64,000 bases of DNA from Chloroflexota bacterium (GCA_021323855.1 JAJPKE010000035.1:1-64000); one strand, 5' to 3'. Positions 23,935-32,430 are shown, counted from the first letter of the stretch. A program made the numbers and translations. Notes: generated by a model not told the origin, from the letters alone.

Positions 23935-25406
23935 TGAGCCATGATAAGCCTCGTGATGATCTTCATGATGGCGCGCTCGAAGCGCGGCTCCGCTTGCACT
24001 ACCAGTCCTCATATGGGCCTCCTCCCAATCCTGCGCAGGTGTGGGAACAGGTAGAACAGCGGTTGGATCAACAGATGATCGCCGCTGATACGATTGAACT
24101 TGAAGAAAGAGAAGATAGACGAATGTTTGGTACGAAACCCGCCACTAGCACGCAGATCGGTGCTGCTGAGAACGCGCGACATTCAGCGCAACGTTCTGGT
24201 GGACGCTTGCGCACCATCGCCGCCATTGCCGCGACATTTCTGATACTAGCGATGGGCGGCTCGATCTTCGGATTGTTGGCGTCTCATCACGGGCAAAAGA
24301 CAAGTCCGGCTGCCACTATCAATACCACACTGCCTATTCAGTTGGACGCGATAGGAGGAGTACAAATGCTCTCTGATAGCAATGGCTGGGCTATTGGAGA
24401 CACGGCATTCCGCACAGAAAATCAAGCGGGAGTTATTCTGCATTTCGATGGCCAGCGCTGGACTGTGGTGAAGACTATTGCTCATGCGCAATTGAACTGC
24501 CTCGATATGCTTTCCTCAACCGAGGGATGGATTACGGGAGACTTCTACAGTGTCTCGCAAAGTGGGCAGGAGACCACCACAGGATCGTTGCTGCTGCATT
24601 ACCAGCAGGGGCAGTGGGTGCAAGAACCCGCACCTATGCAAATTATGTTCTCCATTAAGATGGTAAATGCCCAGTTTGGCTGGGCAGTAGGGGCACCGAT
24701 CACCCATGAGGGCGACCCGGACAACTGGAATGGCTACAGCCAAACGGCAGTCTACAATAACGGCACCTGGAAGATAGATAGCTCCTGGACAGAGGCTGGC
24801 ACACCAGAAACGCTGCTCGACGCTGCCTTTTCCTCACCAACGGATGGGTGGGCGGCGCTCGCTGACAATACTACTGGCAGAACGGATTTTTGGCAGTACC
24901 GGAATGGTCACTGGACCAAGACGACCTTCTCGGTAGCGGATGGAGGCGTGTCCTTTGCGTTGCTCACTCCAACGAATGGCTGGGCGGCGCTGTGTGGTAG
25001 AGGTCCGGGCCACCCTGCGAGTCAAGGAGTGGCTGAGTTGGATTCGCAGGACAATGGGGTTCACCTGCTGCACTATGTTGGAACCGCCTGGACGCAGATC
25101 AGTCTGCCAGCGAAGTTAACATCACAGCCGTGCCAGTATATCAACGGATTCTCGTATTCGTCCTCGAACGATGGCTGGTTGACGGCAAGCATGGGTGATA
25201 GCAATCCGACGATCGTGTTGTTCCACGTTCATAATGGCGTCTGGACGGAAGTGAGGTATCCAGAGACTATAAGCACACTCTACGGATTCTCCATCGTAGC
25301 AGCCAATGACGTCTGGATGGGTGGCGACCTGAGTAGCGAAGCGAGCGGGAGCGGGACGGTCTTCATTGCACACTACGACAAGGGAGTGTGGACGATCTTT
25401 CAATGA
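23931..25406 (+). CDS. Single-pass membrane protein with extracellular beta-propeller-like repeats, probable anti-sigma partner
   Basis: The 491-residue protein overlaps the sigma gene by 4 bp. Its cytoplasmic N-terminus (~1-95) has helices (PAQVWEQVEQRLDQQMI) but no zinc finger of the HC2 type. One membrane helix spans ~96-118 (AAIAATFLILAMGGSIFGLL). Outside, six or seven repeats carry a GW motif: SNGWAIGD, TEGWITGD, FGWAVGA, TDGWAAL, TNGWAAL, NDGWLTA, NDVWMGGD. Each lies within about 50 residues of WxxL-type strands, as in BNR/YCF48-like propellers. I infer that it holds the sigma factor and senses something outside. Confidence 0.75.
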   Translation: MMSHDKPRDDLHDGALEARLRLHYQSSYGPPPNPAQVWEQVEQRLDQQMIAADTIELEEREDRRMFGTKPATSTQIGAAENARHSAQRSGGRLRTIAAIAATFLILAMGGSIFGLLASHHGQKTSPAATINTTLPIQLDAIGGVQMLSDSNGWAIGDTAFRTENQAGVILHFDGQRWTVVKTIAHAQLNCLDMLSSTEGWITGDFYSVSQSGQETTTGSLLLHYQQGQWVQEPAPMQIMFSIKMVNAQFGWAVGAPITHEGDPDNWNGYSQTAVYNNGTWKIDSSWTEAGTPETLLDAAFSSPTDGWAALADNTTGRTDFWQYRNGHWTKTTFSVADGGVSFALLTPTNGWAALCGRGPGHPASQGVAELDSQDNGVHLLHYVGTAWTQISLPAKLTSQPCQYINGFSYSSSNDGWLTASMGDSNPTIVLFHVHNGVWTEVRYPETISTLYGFSIVAANDVWMGGDLSSEASGSGTVFIAHYDKGVWTIFQ

Positions 25407-25433
25407 TTGTCTTGCCTGATCTTTAGGTTTAGT

Positions 25434-25469
25434 AGTGGGGCTATGAGGAATTTTCCCTATAGCCCCACT
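25434..25469 (+). terminator. Terminator hairpin after the sigma operon
   Basis: AGTGGGGCTAT pairs with ATAGCCCCACT (11 bp, 14-nt loop) between the convergent propeller protein and rtcB genes, so it can serve both strands. The T-tract is weak. Confidence 0.7.
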
Positions 25470-25488
25470 AATCTAGTTCAGGTCGGCC

Positions 25489-26913
25489 TTAGAAATCGCC
25501 AGCTTCTTCCGCCATACGCACGATGCGCGGCGTAAACTTGCCGATCACCTCGACAAGATCATCCTGCGCCGCGATGATCGCCTCGATGTCCTTGTATGCC
25601 TGCGGCGACTCGTCAATGCCACCACCCAGCAGCGTGATGCCGCGAGCCTTCAGGTAGGCGTCGCGGGTCGCCTTACTGATGCTGTTGATCGCCGCCGTCC
25701 GGCTCATCTTGCGTCCCGCGCCGTGCGAGGCGGAGTTGAGCGAGGCAGCGTCGCCCTTGCCACGCACGACGTAGCCAGCGTCGCCCATCGAGCCGGGGAT
25801 GACGCCCAGCACACCGGGACCGGCGGGCGTCGCGCCCTTGCGGTGGACGATGGCCTCACTGCCGTTTGGCAACGTCTCGCGCCACGCAAAATTGTGATGG
25901 TTTTCCACATGCGCCATCTCTTCCAGTCCCGCCGCCCGCGCGACCTGATGATGGATGACATAGTGATTGGCCGAGGCAAAGCGCCCCGCCAGCTCCATCG
26001 CCAGCCAGTATTCTTGTCCCGCTTCGCTATCCAGTGGCAGCCAGGCCAGGTGCCGCAACGACTTATCCAGCTTGGGGTGCAGCTTCGTCGCAATCTCGGT
26101 ATAGGTGTTGGCGATCTTCGCGCCGACACCACGCGAGCCGCTATGCGAGAGCAGCGCCAGATATTCGCCGGCCTTCAGCCCCAGCGCCTCGTCATCGCTA
26201 TAGAGATGGAAGATGCCCCACTCGACGAAGTGGTTGCCGGTGCCGGAGGTGCCGAGTTGCTGCTGCCCTTTGGATTGCAGCGACTTGAGCAGCTTCAACT
26301 CGTTCCAGGCGGGATCGTCCAGCACCTCATGCTGCGGTAACTGGTTCTTCTCCCAGCCAACACCCATGCCAAAACGCGTGCGGTCCAGCAACGCCTGCTG
26401 GAAGTGCTGCGGACGCTCAGCCAGCGTTTGTGGCGAAGCGTCATAGACTGAGAGGCGCATGCGACAGGCGATATCTACGCCGACCGCGTAGGGAATGACG
26501 GCATTGTAGGTCGCCAGCACGCCGCCGATGGGCAGGCCGTAGCCCACATGCGCGTCCGGCATCAGCGCGCCAGCCGCCGCCACCGGCAGCCGCAACGCAT
26601 TGCCCATTTGCGAGCGCGCGGCTGCGTCAATCTGGTCGGCACCCCAGACGCGATACTCCAGCGGCTGGTCGCGTAGCACATCTTCCGCTGGCTCAGCCTC
26701 AGCTTTTGCGCGGCGGATACACTCGCGCGCCAGTTCGCCCATCAGGCTATCGTCTACGAACCGTTCAGGCGCCTCGCGTACTTCGGCAAGCCGCGCGAGA
26801 ATTTGCGCCTGCTCCAACCCCTGTTCTTCCAATACCTGTCCAGCGGCCTTCGCAATACCGATGATCTTGCCTTCAGGCCACCCCTGCGCCTTGAGAATCT
26901 TTCCGCTCAACAT
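25489..26913 (-). CDS. rtcB: RtcB-type RNA ligase (3'-phosphate / 5'-OH)
   Basis: The 474-residue protein starts at ATG 26913 with AAGGA about 11 nt upstream. RtcB joins 2',3'-cyclic phosphate or 3'-phosphate RNA ends to 5'-OH ends with GTP and Mn2+. Visible signatures are MPDAHVGYGLPIGGVLA, GVDIACRMRL, TSGTGNHFVEWG, SHSGSRGVGAKIA, VENHHNFAW, HRKGATPAGPG, GSMGDAGYVV and the guanylylated His in SASHGAGRKMSRT. The metal-binding residues look complete. It is the third of three RNA ligase genes on this strand. A palindromic repeat pair fills the 138-bp gap from the second, so co-transcription is likely but not certain. Confidence 0.95.
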   Translation of the reverse strand: MLSGKILKAQGWPEGKIIGIAKAAGQVLEEQGLEQAQILARLAEVREAPERFVDDSLMGELARECIRRAKAEAEPAEDVLRDQPLEYRVWGADQIDAAARSQMGNALRLPVAAAGALMPDAHVGYGLPIGGVLATYNAVIPYAVGVDIACRMRLSVYDASPQTLAERPQHFQQALLDRTRFGMGVGWEKNQLPQHEVLDDPAWNELKLLKSLQSKGQQQLGTSGTGNHFVEWGIFHLYSDDEALGLKAGEYLALLSHSGSRGVGAKIANTYTEIATKLHPKLDKSLRHLAWLPLDSEAGQEYWLAMELAGRFASANHYVIHHQVARAAGLEEMAHVENHHNFAWRETLPNGSEAIVHRKGATPAGPGVLGVIPGSMGDAGYVVRGKGDAASLNSASHGAGRKMSRTAAINSISKATRDAYLKARGITLLGGGIDESPQAYKDIEAIIAAQDDLVEVIGKFTPRIVRMAEEAGDF

Positions 26914-26936
26914 CTGTTCTCGGTTCCTTTTGTAGG

Positions 26937-27005
26937 TGCATGACAGACAGGAACATCTGCGTACCAGTTGTATCTGTGTGGCAGACAAGAATGTCTACCT
27001 TACCT
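26937..27005. repeat. Two tandem palindromic GGCAGACA-type repeats
   Basis: CATGACAGACAGGAACATCTGCGTACC and GGCAGACAAGAATGTCTACC are diverged copies of the repeat at 1851-1881 in reverse orientation. They lie between the Rnl1-like gene and rtcB. Confidence 0.6.
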
Positions 27006-27051
27006 GGTTATTGAATGTGCCTGCCCAATCGCACAATGTGGCACGCCTGCG

Positions 27052-28179
27052 CTACTCTACTTCGTCGCGCTCCGGCTCTGCCAGCGGCATCGCGCGCAGC
27101 AGCAGCCTGCGAATGTCTCGCTCATCCAGCAGCGAGAAGAGATAGGTTGCATCGCCCGCATAGTTTGCCTTGACCGCCAGCGCGAAGTCTTTCCGGGCGA
27201 CGTTGCCATGCAGCCGCACCGCCTCGGCATAGGCCGCCAGCGGACCATGAAAGATCGCTTCGATGCGTTGCGCATCTGCCTCCACACGCGCCAGCAGTGC
27301 CGCTGCAATGGTCTGCGCCTCGCGCTGAAACTCATCCGGCAGGTTGACGACGAATGCCTCGAAGTCCTGTGACCCTTGTAGCAAGAGATCGCGGACATGC
27401 CCCGGCGTGACGCTGACGGCCAGTCGGTGCAGCGCAAGATATTCCAGCGTCTTCACCTTCACGCGCAGCCCGTTGGCGAAGCGCACCACCCAGCCCTCGA
27501 TGCCGCTATACGTCTCCGCCAGCGGCACCAGCTCTGCAATGGATTGTGCCTGGAAACGTGCCACCAGCGGGAAACCGAATTCCTCTGCCAGCTTGGCAAG
27601 CTCGGCGTAGCCGTAGTCGTAGCCATCGAAACGGCGCGCGCCAATCAGATACAGCGCCTCGGTCGCGCCATACCGCAGCACCGGACCGTCGGTGTTGCCA
27701 GGATAGATGATCTCAAAGAGCAGAGTGATATCATCTGGCAAGCCGGATAGATCATGCTGCTCGTGCAGATGGCGCGTTGCCCATTGCGCCTGCGGGCTGC
27801 CGAAGCTGCCGCGCGTAGCGATTGCCGGACCGTCGGGCGTGCGATAGAGAATGCCCAGCGAACCGTCCATCTTCTCGGTAATCTCGCAGGGGCCGTCCGG
27901 CAGCGCCAGCAGTTGCGTCTCTGGTCGCTCATTGAGATTGAAGAACTTGGGAAAGGCGAGCGCGGCAATGGTCGCCGTCGGCCAATGCACGATCAATCCC
28001 CTGCTGGCCAGTTCCACATCGTTCCAGGTGCCAGCGTAGGTTGCGCGCTTTGTGTAGTTGAAGATCAACAGGTCGCCCTGCGCCACAACGCCAATATTGC
28101 CGAGCGCGCGATACGCCCGAACATCCGGGCCATATGTGCCCACAGCCTCCAAAATGCTCAGTACCCCAGGGTCCAACAT
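27052..28179 (-). CDS. T4 Rnl1-like RNA ligase
   Basis: The 375-residue protein has the nucleotidyltransferase core of T4 RNA ligase 1-type enzymes. LASRGLIVHW and FPKFFNLNE precede motif I EKMDGSLGI with the AMP-accepting Lys103. ATRGSFGSPQ follows, then LLFEIIYPGN (motif IIIa/IV region), EGWVVRF and VKVKTLEYLALHR (motif V lysines). Such ligases join 5'-phosphate to 3'-OH ends using ATP. The C-terminal ~130 residues are helical, probably for substrate specificity. ATG 28179 has AGGAGG upstream. The gene lies 42 bp after the small ligase gene, in one operon. Confidence 0.88.
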   Translation of the reverse strand: MLDPGVLSILEAVGTYGPDVRAYRALGNIGVVAQGDLLIFNYTKRATYAGTWNDVELASRGLIVHWPTATIAALAFPKFFNLNERPETQLLALPDGPCEITEKMDGSLGILYRTPDGPAIATRGSFGSPQAQWATRHLHEQHDLSGLPDDITLLFEIIYPGNTDGPVLRYGATEALYLIGARRFDGYDYGYAELAKLAEEFGFPLVARFQAQSIAELVPLAETYSGIEGWVVRFANGLRVKVKTLEYLALHRLAVSVTPGHVRDLLLQGSQDFEAFVVNLPDEFQREAQTIAAALLARVEADAQRIEAIFHGPLAAYAEAVRLHGNVARKDFALAVKANYAGDATYLFSLLDERDIRRLLLRAMPLAEPERDEVE

Positions 28180-28221
28180 CAATGTACCCTGCCTCCTACC
28201 GTCAGGCGTGCAGCAGCGGCC

Positions 28222-28797
28222 TTATCCGCCGTTGCGCCGCAGGCCGAAATCTTTCTTCTTGAGTTTCACTTTGTCGCAATCGGGATCATCCAGCGTGCGC
28301 CACCAGACGATGCCCTCGATATCCTGCTCCGCCAGGAATGCCCGCAGGCTGGCGAATGTACGCGGCTGCACATCCGGCAGGATGGTTGTGCCATGTGGAA
28401 TGAGCATGTGGCGCTCGACCCGCTCTGGGTTGCCCTGCACCCTGGGGCCAATCAGCTCATAGGTGCCATCGGGCAGCGTTTCGCCAGCATACGCCAGCGC
28501 CTCTCGATGCCAGCGGTCGTCTGGACCATCGCCAACGGGCAGCCAGCCGGGCCAGTGCCCGGTTTTGGCGTCCGGCGCCTCCTGCGCTGGCTCGAATCCC
28601 GCTGGTGGCGTCTTCCCCTGTTTGGCGTCGTATCGCTTGTAGAGCTTGCCGTCGCGTATCATACAGGCGGTTCCGTCGTACTTCCTGGTTGGCACACCCT
28701 CGCCAGCAATCACCCATTCCGCGCCGGGAACGATCTCGTCGCGCACGAGGCGGTCGCCCTCATAATTGCGGGCAAACAGGCTGATGATCTTTTTCAT
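28222..28797 (-). CDS. RLIG1/DUF5565-like small RNA ligase
   Basis: ATG 28797 (MKKIISLFARNYEGDRLVRD) has AAGGGA 8 nt upstream and gives 191 residues. Motif I is TRKYDGTACM with Lys39 as candidate nucleotidylation site. Further blocks are KLYKRYDAKQG, GTYELIGPRVQGNPE, EGIVWW and the motif V-like KVKLKKKDFGL. This set fits the DUF5565/RNA ligase 1 family, which includes the human 5'-PO4/3'-OH ligase RLIG1 (C12orf29). At this size it is essentially only the nucleotidyltransferase core. First gene after the structured leader; the function in bacteria is not established to my knowledge. Confidence 0.82.
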   Translation of the reverse strand: MKKIISLFARNYEGDRLVRDEIVPGAEWVIAGEGVPTRKYDGTACMIRDGKLYKRYDAKQGKTPPAGFEPAQEAPDAKTGHWPGWLPVGDGPDDRWHREALAYAGETLPDGTYELIGPRVQGNPERVERHMLIPHGTTILPDVQPRTFASLRAFLAEQDIEGIVWWRTLDDPDCDKVKLKKKDFGLRRNGG

Positions 28798-28847
28798 TGG
28801 GTTGGTCCCTTCGCTTTCCAGATACGGCATACAAGCGATTACAAGGC

Positions 28848-28882
28848 AAAAGAAAAGCGCGAATGTCGTCTGACATTCGCGC
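28848..28882 (-). terminator. Intrinsic terminator 50-85 nt before the small ligase gene
   Basis: On the minus strand GCGCGAATGTC, loop AGAC and GACATTCGCGC form a perfect 11-bp stem (28882-28857) followed by TTTTCTTTT. It lies between the promoter and the ligase operon, so transcripts must read through it or start after it. Confidence 0.88.
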
Positions 28883-29076
28883 CTGTCGCCTGCTAGAGCG
28901 AGCTACCGTCTCGCGTGTGGCATAGCAGATGCACCCCCGCAGCGACAGGCGTGGTTCCTGAGAAAATATCGGTTGTCTATACGCTGTCGAAGGGCGAGCA
29001 TCTGCTACACCTCTCATTCCTACAAGTTTCTATCTGTTCTCAATGCGGCGCATCTGCTATGCCTGCGCCGCAACCG
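28848..29076 (-). ncRNA. Candidate structured leader RNA or small RNA upstream of the RNA ligase genes
   Basis: A promoter (29082-29110) and an intrinsic terminator (28848-28882) bound about 230 nt on the minus strand. The RNA begins with a hairpin: TGCGGCGCA (29072-29064) pairs with TGCGCCGCA (29052-29044). The element GGYRTAGCAGATGC occurs at 29063-29050 and 29011-28998. Its complement GCATCTGCTATGCC lies at 28932-28919 and can pair with either copy (14/14 with the first). CGCCTGTCGC (28951-28942) can pair with GCGACAGGCG (28889-28880), which overlaps the terminator arm. Its CTGTCG part can instead pair with CGACAG (28989-28984). These exclusive pairings suggest an attenuator or switch. Confidence 0.65.
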
Positions 29077-29081
29077 GACGC

Positions 29082-29110
29082 ACTGTATCACATCAGTCGC
29101 CCACTGACAA
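29082..29110 (-). promoter_or_regulatory. Promoter of the RNA-ligase leader
   Basis: TTGTCA (29110-29105), a 17-bp spacer and TACAGT (29087-29082) with an extended TGA just before the -10, on the minus strand. The predicted start is near 29075, just before the first hairpin. Confidence 0.7.
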
Positions 29111-29224
29111 GGGTCACTCTATGCTAGGAAGGCTAATCGCTTGCGCTTCCTGGCAAACATGTCTACAGTACCACCAGAGAACGAATTGTGCAGGGTAGTG
29201 GTATTGGGGACCGGGGAATAGACC

Positions 29225-30073
29225 ATGCGATTATTGGTGGGGCAGCAGGCGCCGGACTTCGCCGTGCGTGATCTCTATGGGAACCGTGTCGCGCTGGAAG
29301 ATTATCGCGGCGTCTGCCTGTTGCTCTCGTTTTATCGCTTCGCTGTGTGCCCCGTCTGCAATATTCGTATGTGGCGGCTTGCTCAGCATGTTGCGGAATA
29401 TCAGCGGCGTGGCCTCTACTTCGTGGCGTGCATCGAATCTACCCCTGAGAACGCGCACTTCTATCTGGACCGGCATCAGCAGCCATTCCCAATGATTCCA
29501 GACCTCGGCGGCAATCTCTATCAGACCTATGGCATCGGCTCATCGCCGCTGAGGATATTGAAGGGCATGGCAGTTCACCCAGATATGTATTGGGAGGCCA
29601 ATAAGCGACACCTCGGCGGCTGGAACATCTTTCGCTTCGATGGCAAGTTTGGCCGCCTGCCCGCAGACTTCCTGATCGGACCAGACGGGCGCATTTTACT
29701 GGCTTATTATGGGCGCGATCATGGTGATTTCTTGCCGCTGGAGCAGCTCGATCTATTCTTGCGTGCGGTGCCACCGGTGCAGCCGTTGCCCAGGCCGCTC
29801 TATAACGGGCAACCCATCCCCGCTTCCAGCACTGGCTCTATGGCTGGCCGGATCGGTGGAAACGCCTCGCAACCCTTGCGCTCGCGCCCATCGTCATCAT
29901 CTCAACCCTTATCCTATCCGTCTTTTCCTTCCTCGCCGTCTCAGCCTCCCTCCCGTTCCGGAATATCCGGGGGACGTTTTGCGCCGCCGCACCTGGAACA
30001 AGCGCCTGCTGAGAGCCAGAGACCTCACCCCCAGCCCCTCTCCTATGAGGAGAGGGGAGATCGGGCGAAGTGA
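29225..30073 (+). CDS. Redoxin/AhpC-TSA-like thioredoxin-fold protein
   Basis: The 282-residue protein has a thioredoxin fold. VGQQAPDFAVRDLYGNRVAL opens the AhpC/TSA-like domain. The active site FAVCPVCNIRMW has Cys42 and Cys45, a CPVC motif in peroxiredoxin-like position. ADFLIGPDGRILLAYYG is the late strand pair. It may reduce peroxides or disulfides. There is no signal peptide. After residue ~185 the protein becomes Ser/Pro-rich and disordered. Its last ~20 residues (RPHPQPLSYEERGDRAK) are encoded by a dispersed repeat. ATG 29225 has GGGGAA upstream. Confidence 0.82.
   Translation: MRLLVGQQAPDFAVRDLYGNRVALEDYRGVCLLLSFYRFAVCPVCNIRMWRLAQHVAEYQRRGLYFVACIESTPENAHFYLDRHQQPFPMIPDLGGNLYQTYGIGSSPLRILKGMAVHPDMYWEANKRHLGGWNIFRFDGKFGRLPADFLIGPDGRILLAYYGRDHGDFLPLEQLDLFLRAVPPVQPLPRPLYNGQPIPASSTGSMAGRIGGNASQPLRSRPSSSSQPLSYPSFPSSPSQPPSRSGISGGRFAPPHLEQAPAESQRPHPQPLSYEERGDRAK
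30018..30066. repeat. CCTCACCCC-family repeat forming the redoxin C-terminus
   Basis: GACCTCACCCCCAGCCCC followed by TCTCC-TATGA-GGAGAGGGGAG. It is translated in frame at the end of the redoxin gene. Confidence 0.8.
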
Positions 30074-30095
30074 TCCAACCAGGCGGGGATGGGGG

Positions 30096-32354
30096 TTAAC
30101 TTCCCACTCCCACGGCCACGCGCTCCACAGCGCGCACCGGCGTCAGTTCGATGATGGCGTTGTAGTCTGGCACACCAGCGGCGACATCGCAGACGCGGCG
30201 GCGAATCAGCGCATTACACTCCGGCCAGAATGCCTGGACACTGCGCGGCTGAATGCGGTCCACCCGCACGCGGAACTCCATGCTGGCGCCGTTGTCACTC
30301 TTCGCCAGCACGCGGTCGCCAGTGGCGACGCCAAGCGCGGCGGCGTCTTCGGCGGAGATGAGGAGCGCATCGCGGCTGGCGCCGGTTATCACATCTTTCT
30401 TCGCGTGAATCAGGCTATTGAACTGCTTGCCGCGCCGTGTCGAAAGCACGAACTTACCCTCCGGCAAATCCAGTTCGGGCGGCGTCAATGCGGAGAAGTG
30501 GCCCTTCTTATCCGGCGTCTGGAACTCGCCGTTGGCGTAGAGATAGCGCCCGCCGTACTGCACCTGATCGCCCTTCTTGCGTAGTCGCTCAATGCCCGCA
30601 TAGTTTGGCATGACACGGGCAATCTCATCGCGGATTTCCTGGGCATTCTTGAAGGTGATGCGCTCGCGCTGCTCCGGATGGACACGCCCCGCGAGGTCCG
30701 TGAAGATTTCCCACTCGCAGCGCGCCTCACCGATATGCGGGCCGGGAATCTGTGGCGAGAAGATGATGCGGCGCTCGGTGCTGGTCTCCGTGCCGCCGCC
30801 GCGCTGCTCATAGCGGGTCTGCGCTGGCAGCAGCACCACCGTCTCCGCCGGGTCCACCAGCATTTGTGTCGTCACGTAGATATCCTGATGGACGCGCAGC
30901 GCCGGTTTGCCCAGCGCCTCGCGCACATACGCAGGATCAGGCAGGATTTCCAGGAAGTTGCCGCCGCTGCAATAGAAGACATCCAGATCGCCATCGGCGC
31001 AGGCGTCAATCATCTCCACGGCGCGCATGCCCACCCAATCCGGCACGGTAAAACCCCAGAGGTCGCTGAACTGCGCGCTGGTCTCCGCATTGATTGCCAC
31101 GCCGCCAGGGAAGTTATTCGGCACCGCGCCAACCTCCGCGCCGCCCTGTACGCCGCTATGCCCACGAATCGGCACCACGCCGCAATGTTCTTTGCCCAGC
31201 CAGCCCTGCGACAGCGCCAGATTGACGATAGCCTTCACCGTCTGCACGCCGAAGGTGTGCTGTGTGACACCCATGCTCCAGACGAGAATGCCGGTGGGGG
31301 CCGCATGAACTGTCTCTGCGAAGCGTTTCATCTCGTCGCGGCTGGCGCCGCTGGAACGTTCCAGCATCTCCCAGTCTTGTGCCGCCAGCGTTGCCACCAG
31401 TTCATCCCAACCGACGGTGTGCTGTTCGATGAATTCATGGTCTACCCAATCCTGTTCGATCAGGTATTTGAGCGTGCCGTTGAGGAAAGCCAGGTCGCCT
31501 CCGGTGTTGATCTGATAGAACTCGTCCATCAGCTTGGTGCCCATCACCGCGCTATCCGGCACCGACGGCACCCAGTAGCGCACCATCCCCGGCTCTCTAT
31601 ACGGATTGATAACTGCCAATTTAGCGCCCTGCTGCTTGGCATAGTAGAGATATTTGGTCGTGACCGGCTGATTGTTGGCGACGTTGCTGCCGATGAAGAC
31701 CAGCAGATCCGAGCCGATCCAGTCTTTATAGGAGACGGAGGACGCGCCGACACCAACCGTCTGCTTCAGGCCGACGGTGCTGGGCGAATGGCAGACACGA
31801 GCGGCGTTGTCTATGTGATTGGTGCCGATGTAGCGCGCCGCCTTCTGCGCCGCGTAGTAGACCTCGTTGGTCAACCCGCGTGAGGTGAGGTAGAAGGCGA
31901 TGCGTTTGGGGTCGGTATCGCGCATGCGGTCGGCAATCAGGTTGAGCGCCTCATCCCAGGTGACGCGCGTGAAGCCAGAGTCACCACGATGGCGCACCAT
32001 CGGATACGGCAGGCGGCCCAGGTTGCGCAGGTCGGCGCTGGAGAGCTTGCGCAGACCATCCAGGTCGTCGCGCAGGCGTTCCCAGGGCATTGCGCTCATC
32101 GTGTTCAGTTTAAGCAGATTGAGGCGCACCGTGCAGAGATGCACGCCGTCCATCGTCCAGTCGCGCATGCCGGTGGTGCCGAGCGCGCAGCCATCGCAGC
32201 AGCCGTTATTGAGGATATTCCAGGCGTAGAGCGGATGGCGGCGGTTCTCCCAAGCTGTCTTGAAAATCTCAGTGAAGTGATGCGGCTTGGTCTCGCCGAG
32301 GCCAAACGGCTTCCAATCCGCCCAGAGCGAGGGGGATATCAGTTTCTTTGCCAT
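30096..32354 (-). CDS. FdhF/YdeP-type molybdopterin oxidoreductase
   Basis: The 752-residue enzyme belongs to the formate-dehydrogenase-like molybdopterin oxidoreductases. The N-terminus carries a compact Fe-S motif NNGCCDGCALGT (Cys52, 53, 56) with a further Cys in GVHLC, the spacing of the YdeP (TIGR01701) branch rather than of classical FdhF. RVCHSPS holds the likely Mo-ligating Cys. VFIGSNVANNQPVTTKYL, GHSGVQGGAEVG and the C-terminal cofactor domain (TRRGKQFNSL) are as expected. No Tat signal is visible, so it is cytoplasmic. Its physiological substrate is unknown. It lies 76 bp after the carboxylase gene. Confidence 0.9.
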   Translation of the reverse strand: MAKKLISPSLWADWKPFGLGETKPHHFTEIFKTAWENRRHPLYAWNILNNGCCDGCALGTTGMRDWTMDGVHLCTVRLNLLKLNTMSAMPWERLRDDLDGLRKLSSADLRNLGRLPYPMVRHRGDSGFTRVTWDEALNLIADRMRDTDPKRIAFYLTSRGLTNEVYYAAQKAARYIGTNHIDNAARVCHSPSTVGLKQTVGVGASSVSYKDWIGSDLLVFIGSNVANNQPVTTKYLYYAKQQGAKLAVINPYREPGMVRYWVPSVPDSAVMGTKLMDEFYQINTGGDLAFLNGTLKYLIEQDWVDHEFIEQHTVGWDELVATLAAQDWEMLERSSGASRDEMKRFAETVHAAPTGILVWSMGVTQHTFGVQTVKAIVNLALSQGWLGKEHCGVVPIRGHSGVQGGAEVGAVPNNFPGGVAINAETSAQFSDLWGFTVPDWVGMRAVEMIDACADGDLDVFYCSGGNFLEILPDPAYVREALGKPALRVHQDIYVTTQMLVDPAETVVLLPAQTRYEQRGGGTETSTERRIIFSPQIPGPHIGEARCEWEIFTDLAGRVHPEQRERITFKNAQEIRDEIARVMPNYAGIERLRKKGDQVQYGGRYLYANGEFQTPDKKGHFSALTPPELDLPEGKFVLSTRRGKQFNSLIHAKKDVITGASRDALLISAEDAAALGVATGDRVLAKSDNGASMEFRVRVDRIQPRSVQAFWPECNALIRRRVCDVAAGVPDYNAIIELTPVRAVERVAVGVGS

Positions 32355-32430
32355 CGTGCCATCACCTCGATGTTTCGTGGGCAGCGCGTCTTCATCGGCG
32401 CCTGACCCGGCTTGTAGCCCGGCTACACAC

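Noticed and set aside
28760..29017. 85-codon minus-strand frame over the ligase leader
   Set aside because: Its start lacks a proper ribosome binding site, it runs through the terminator and overlaps the ligase start; the region is better explained as structured RNA.
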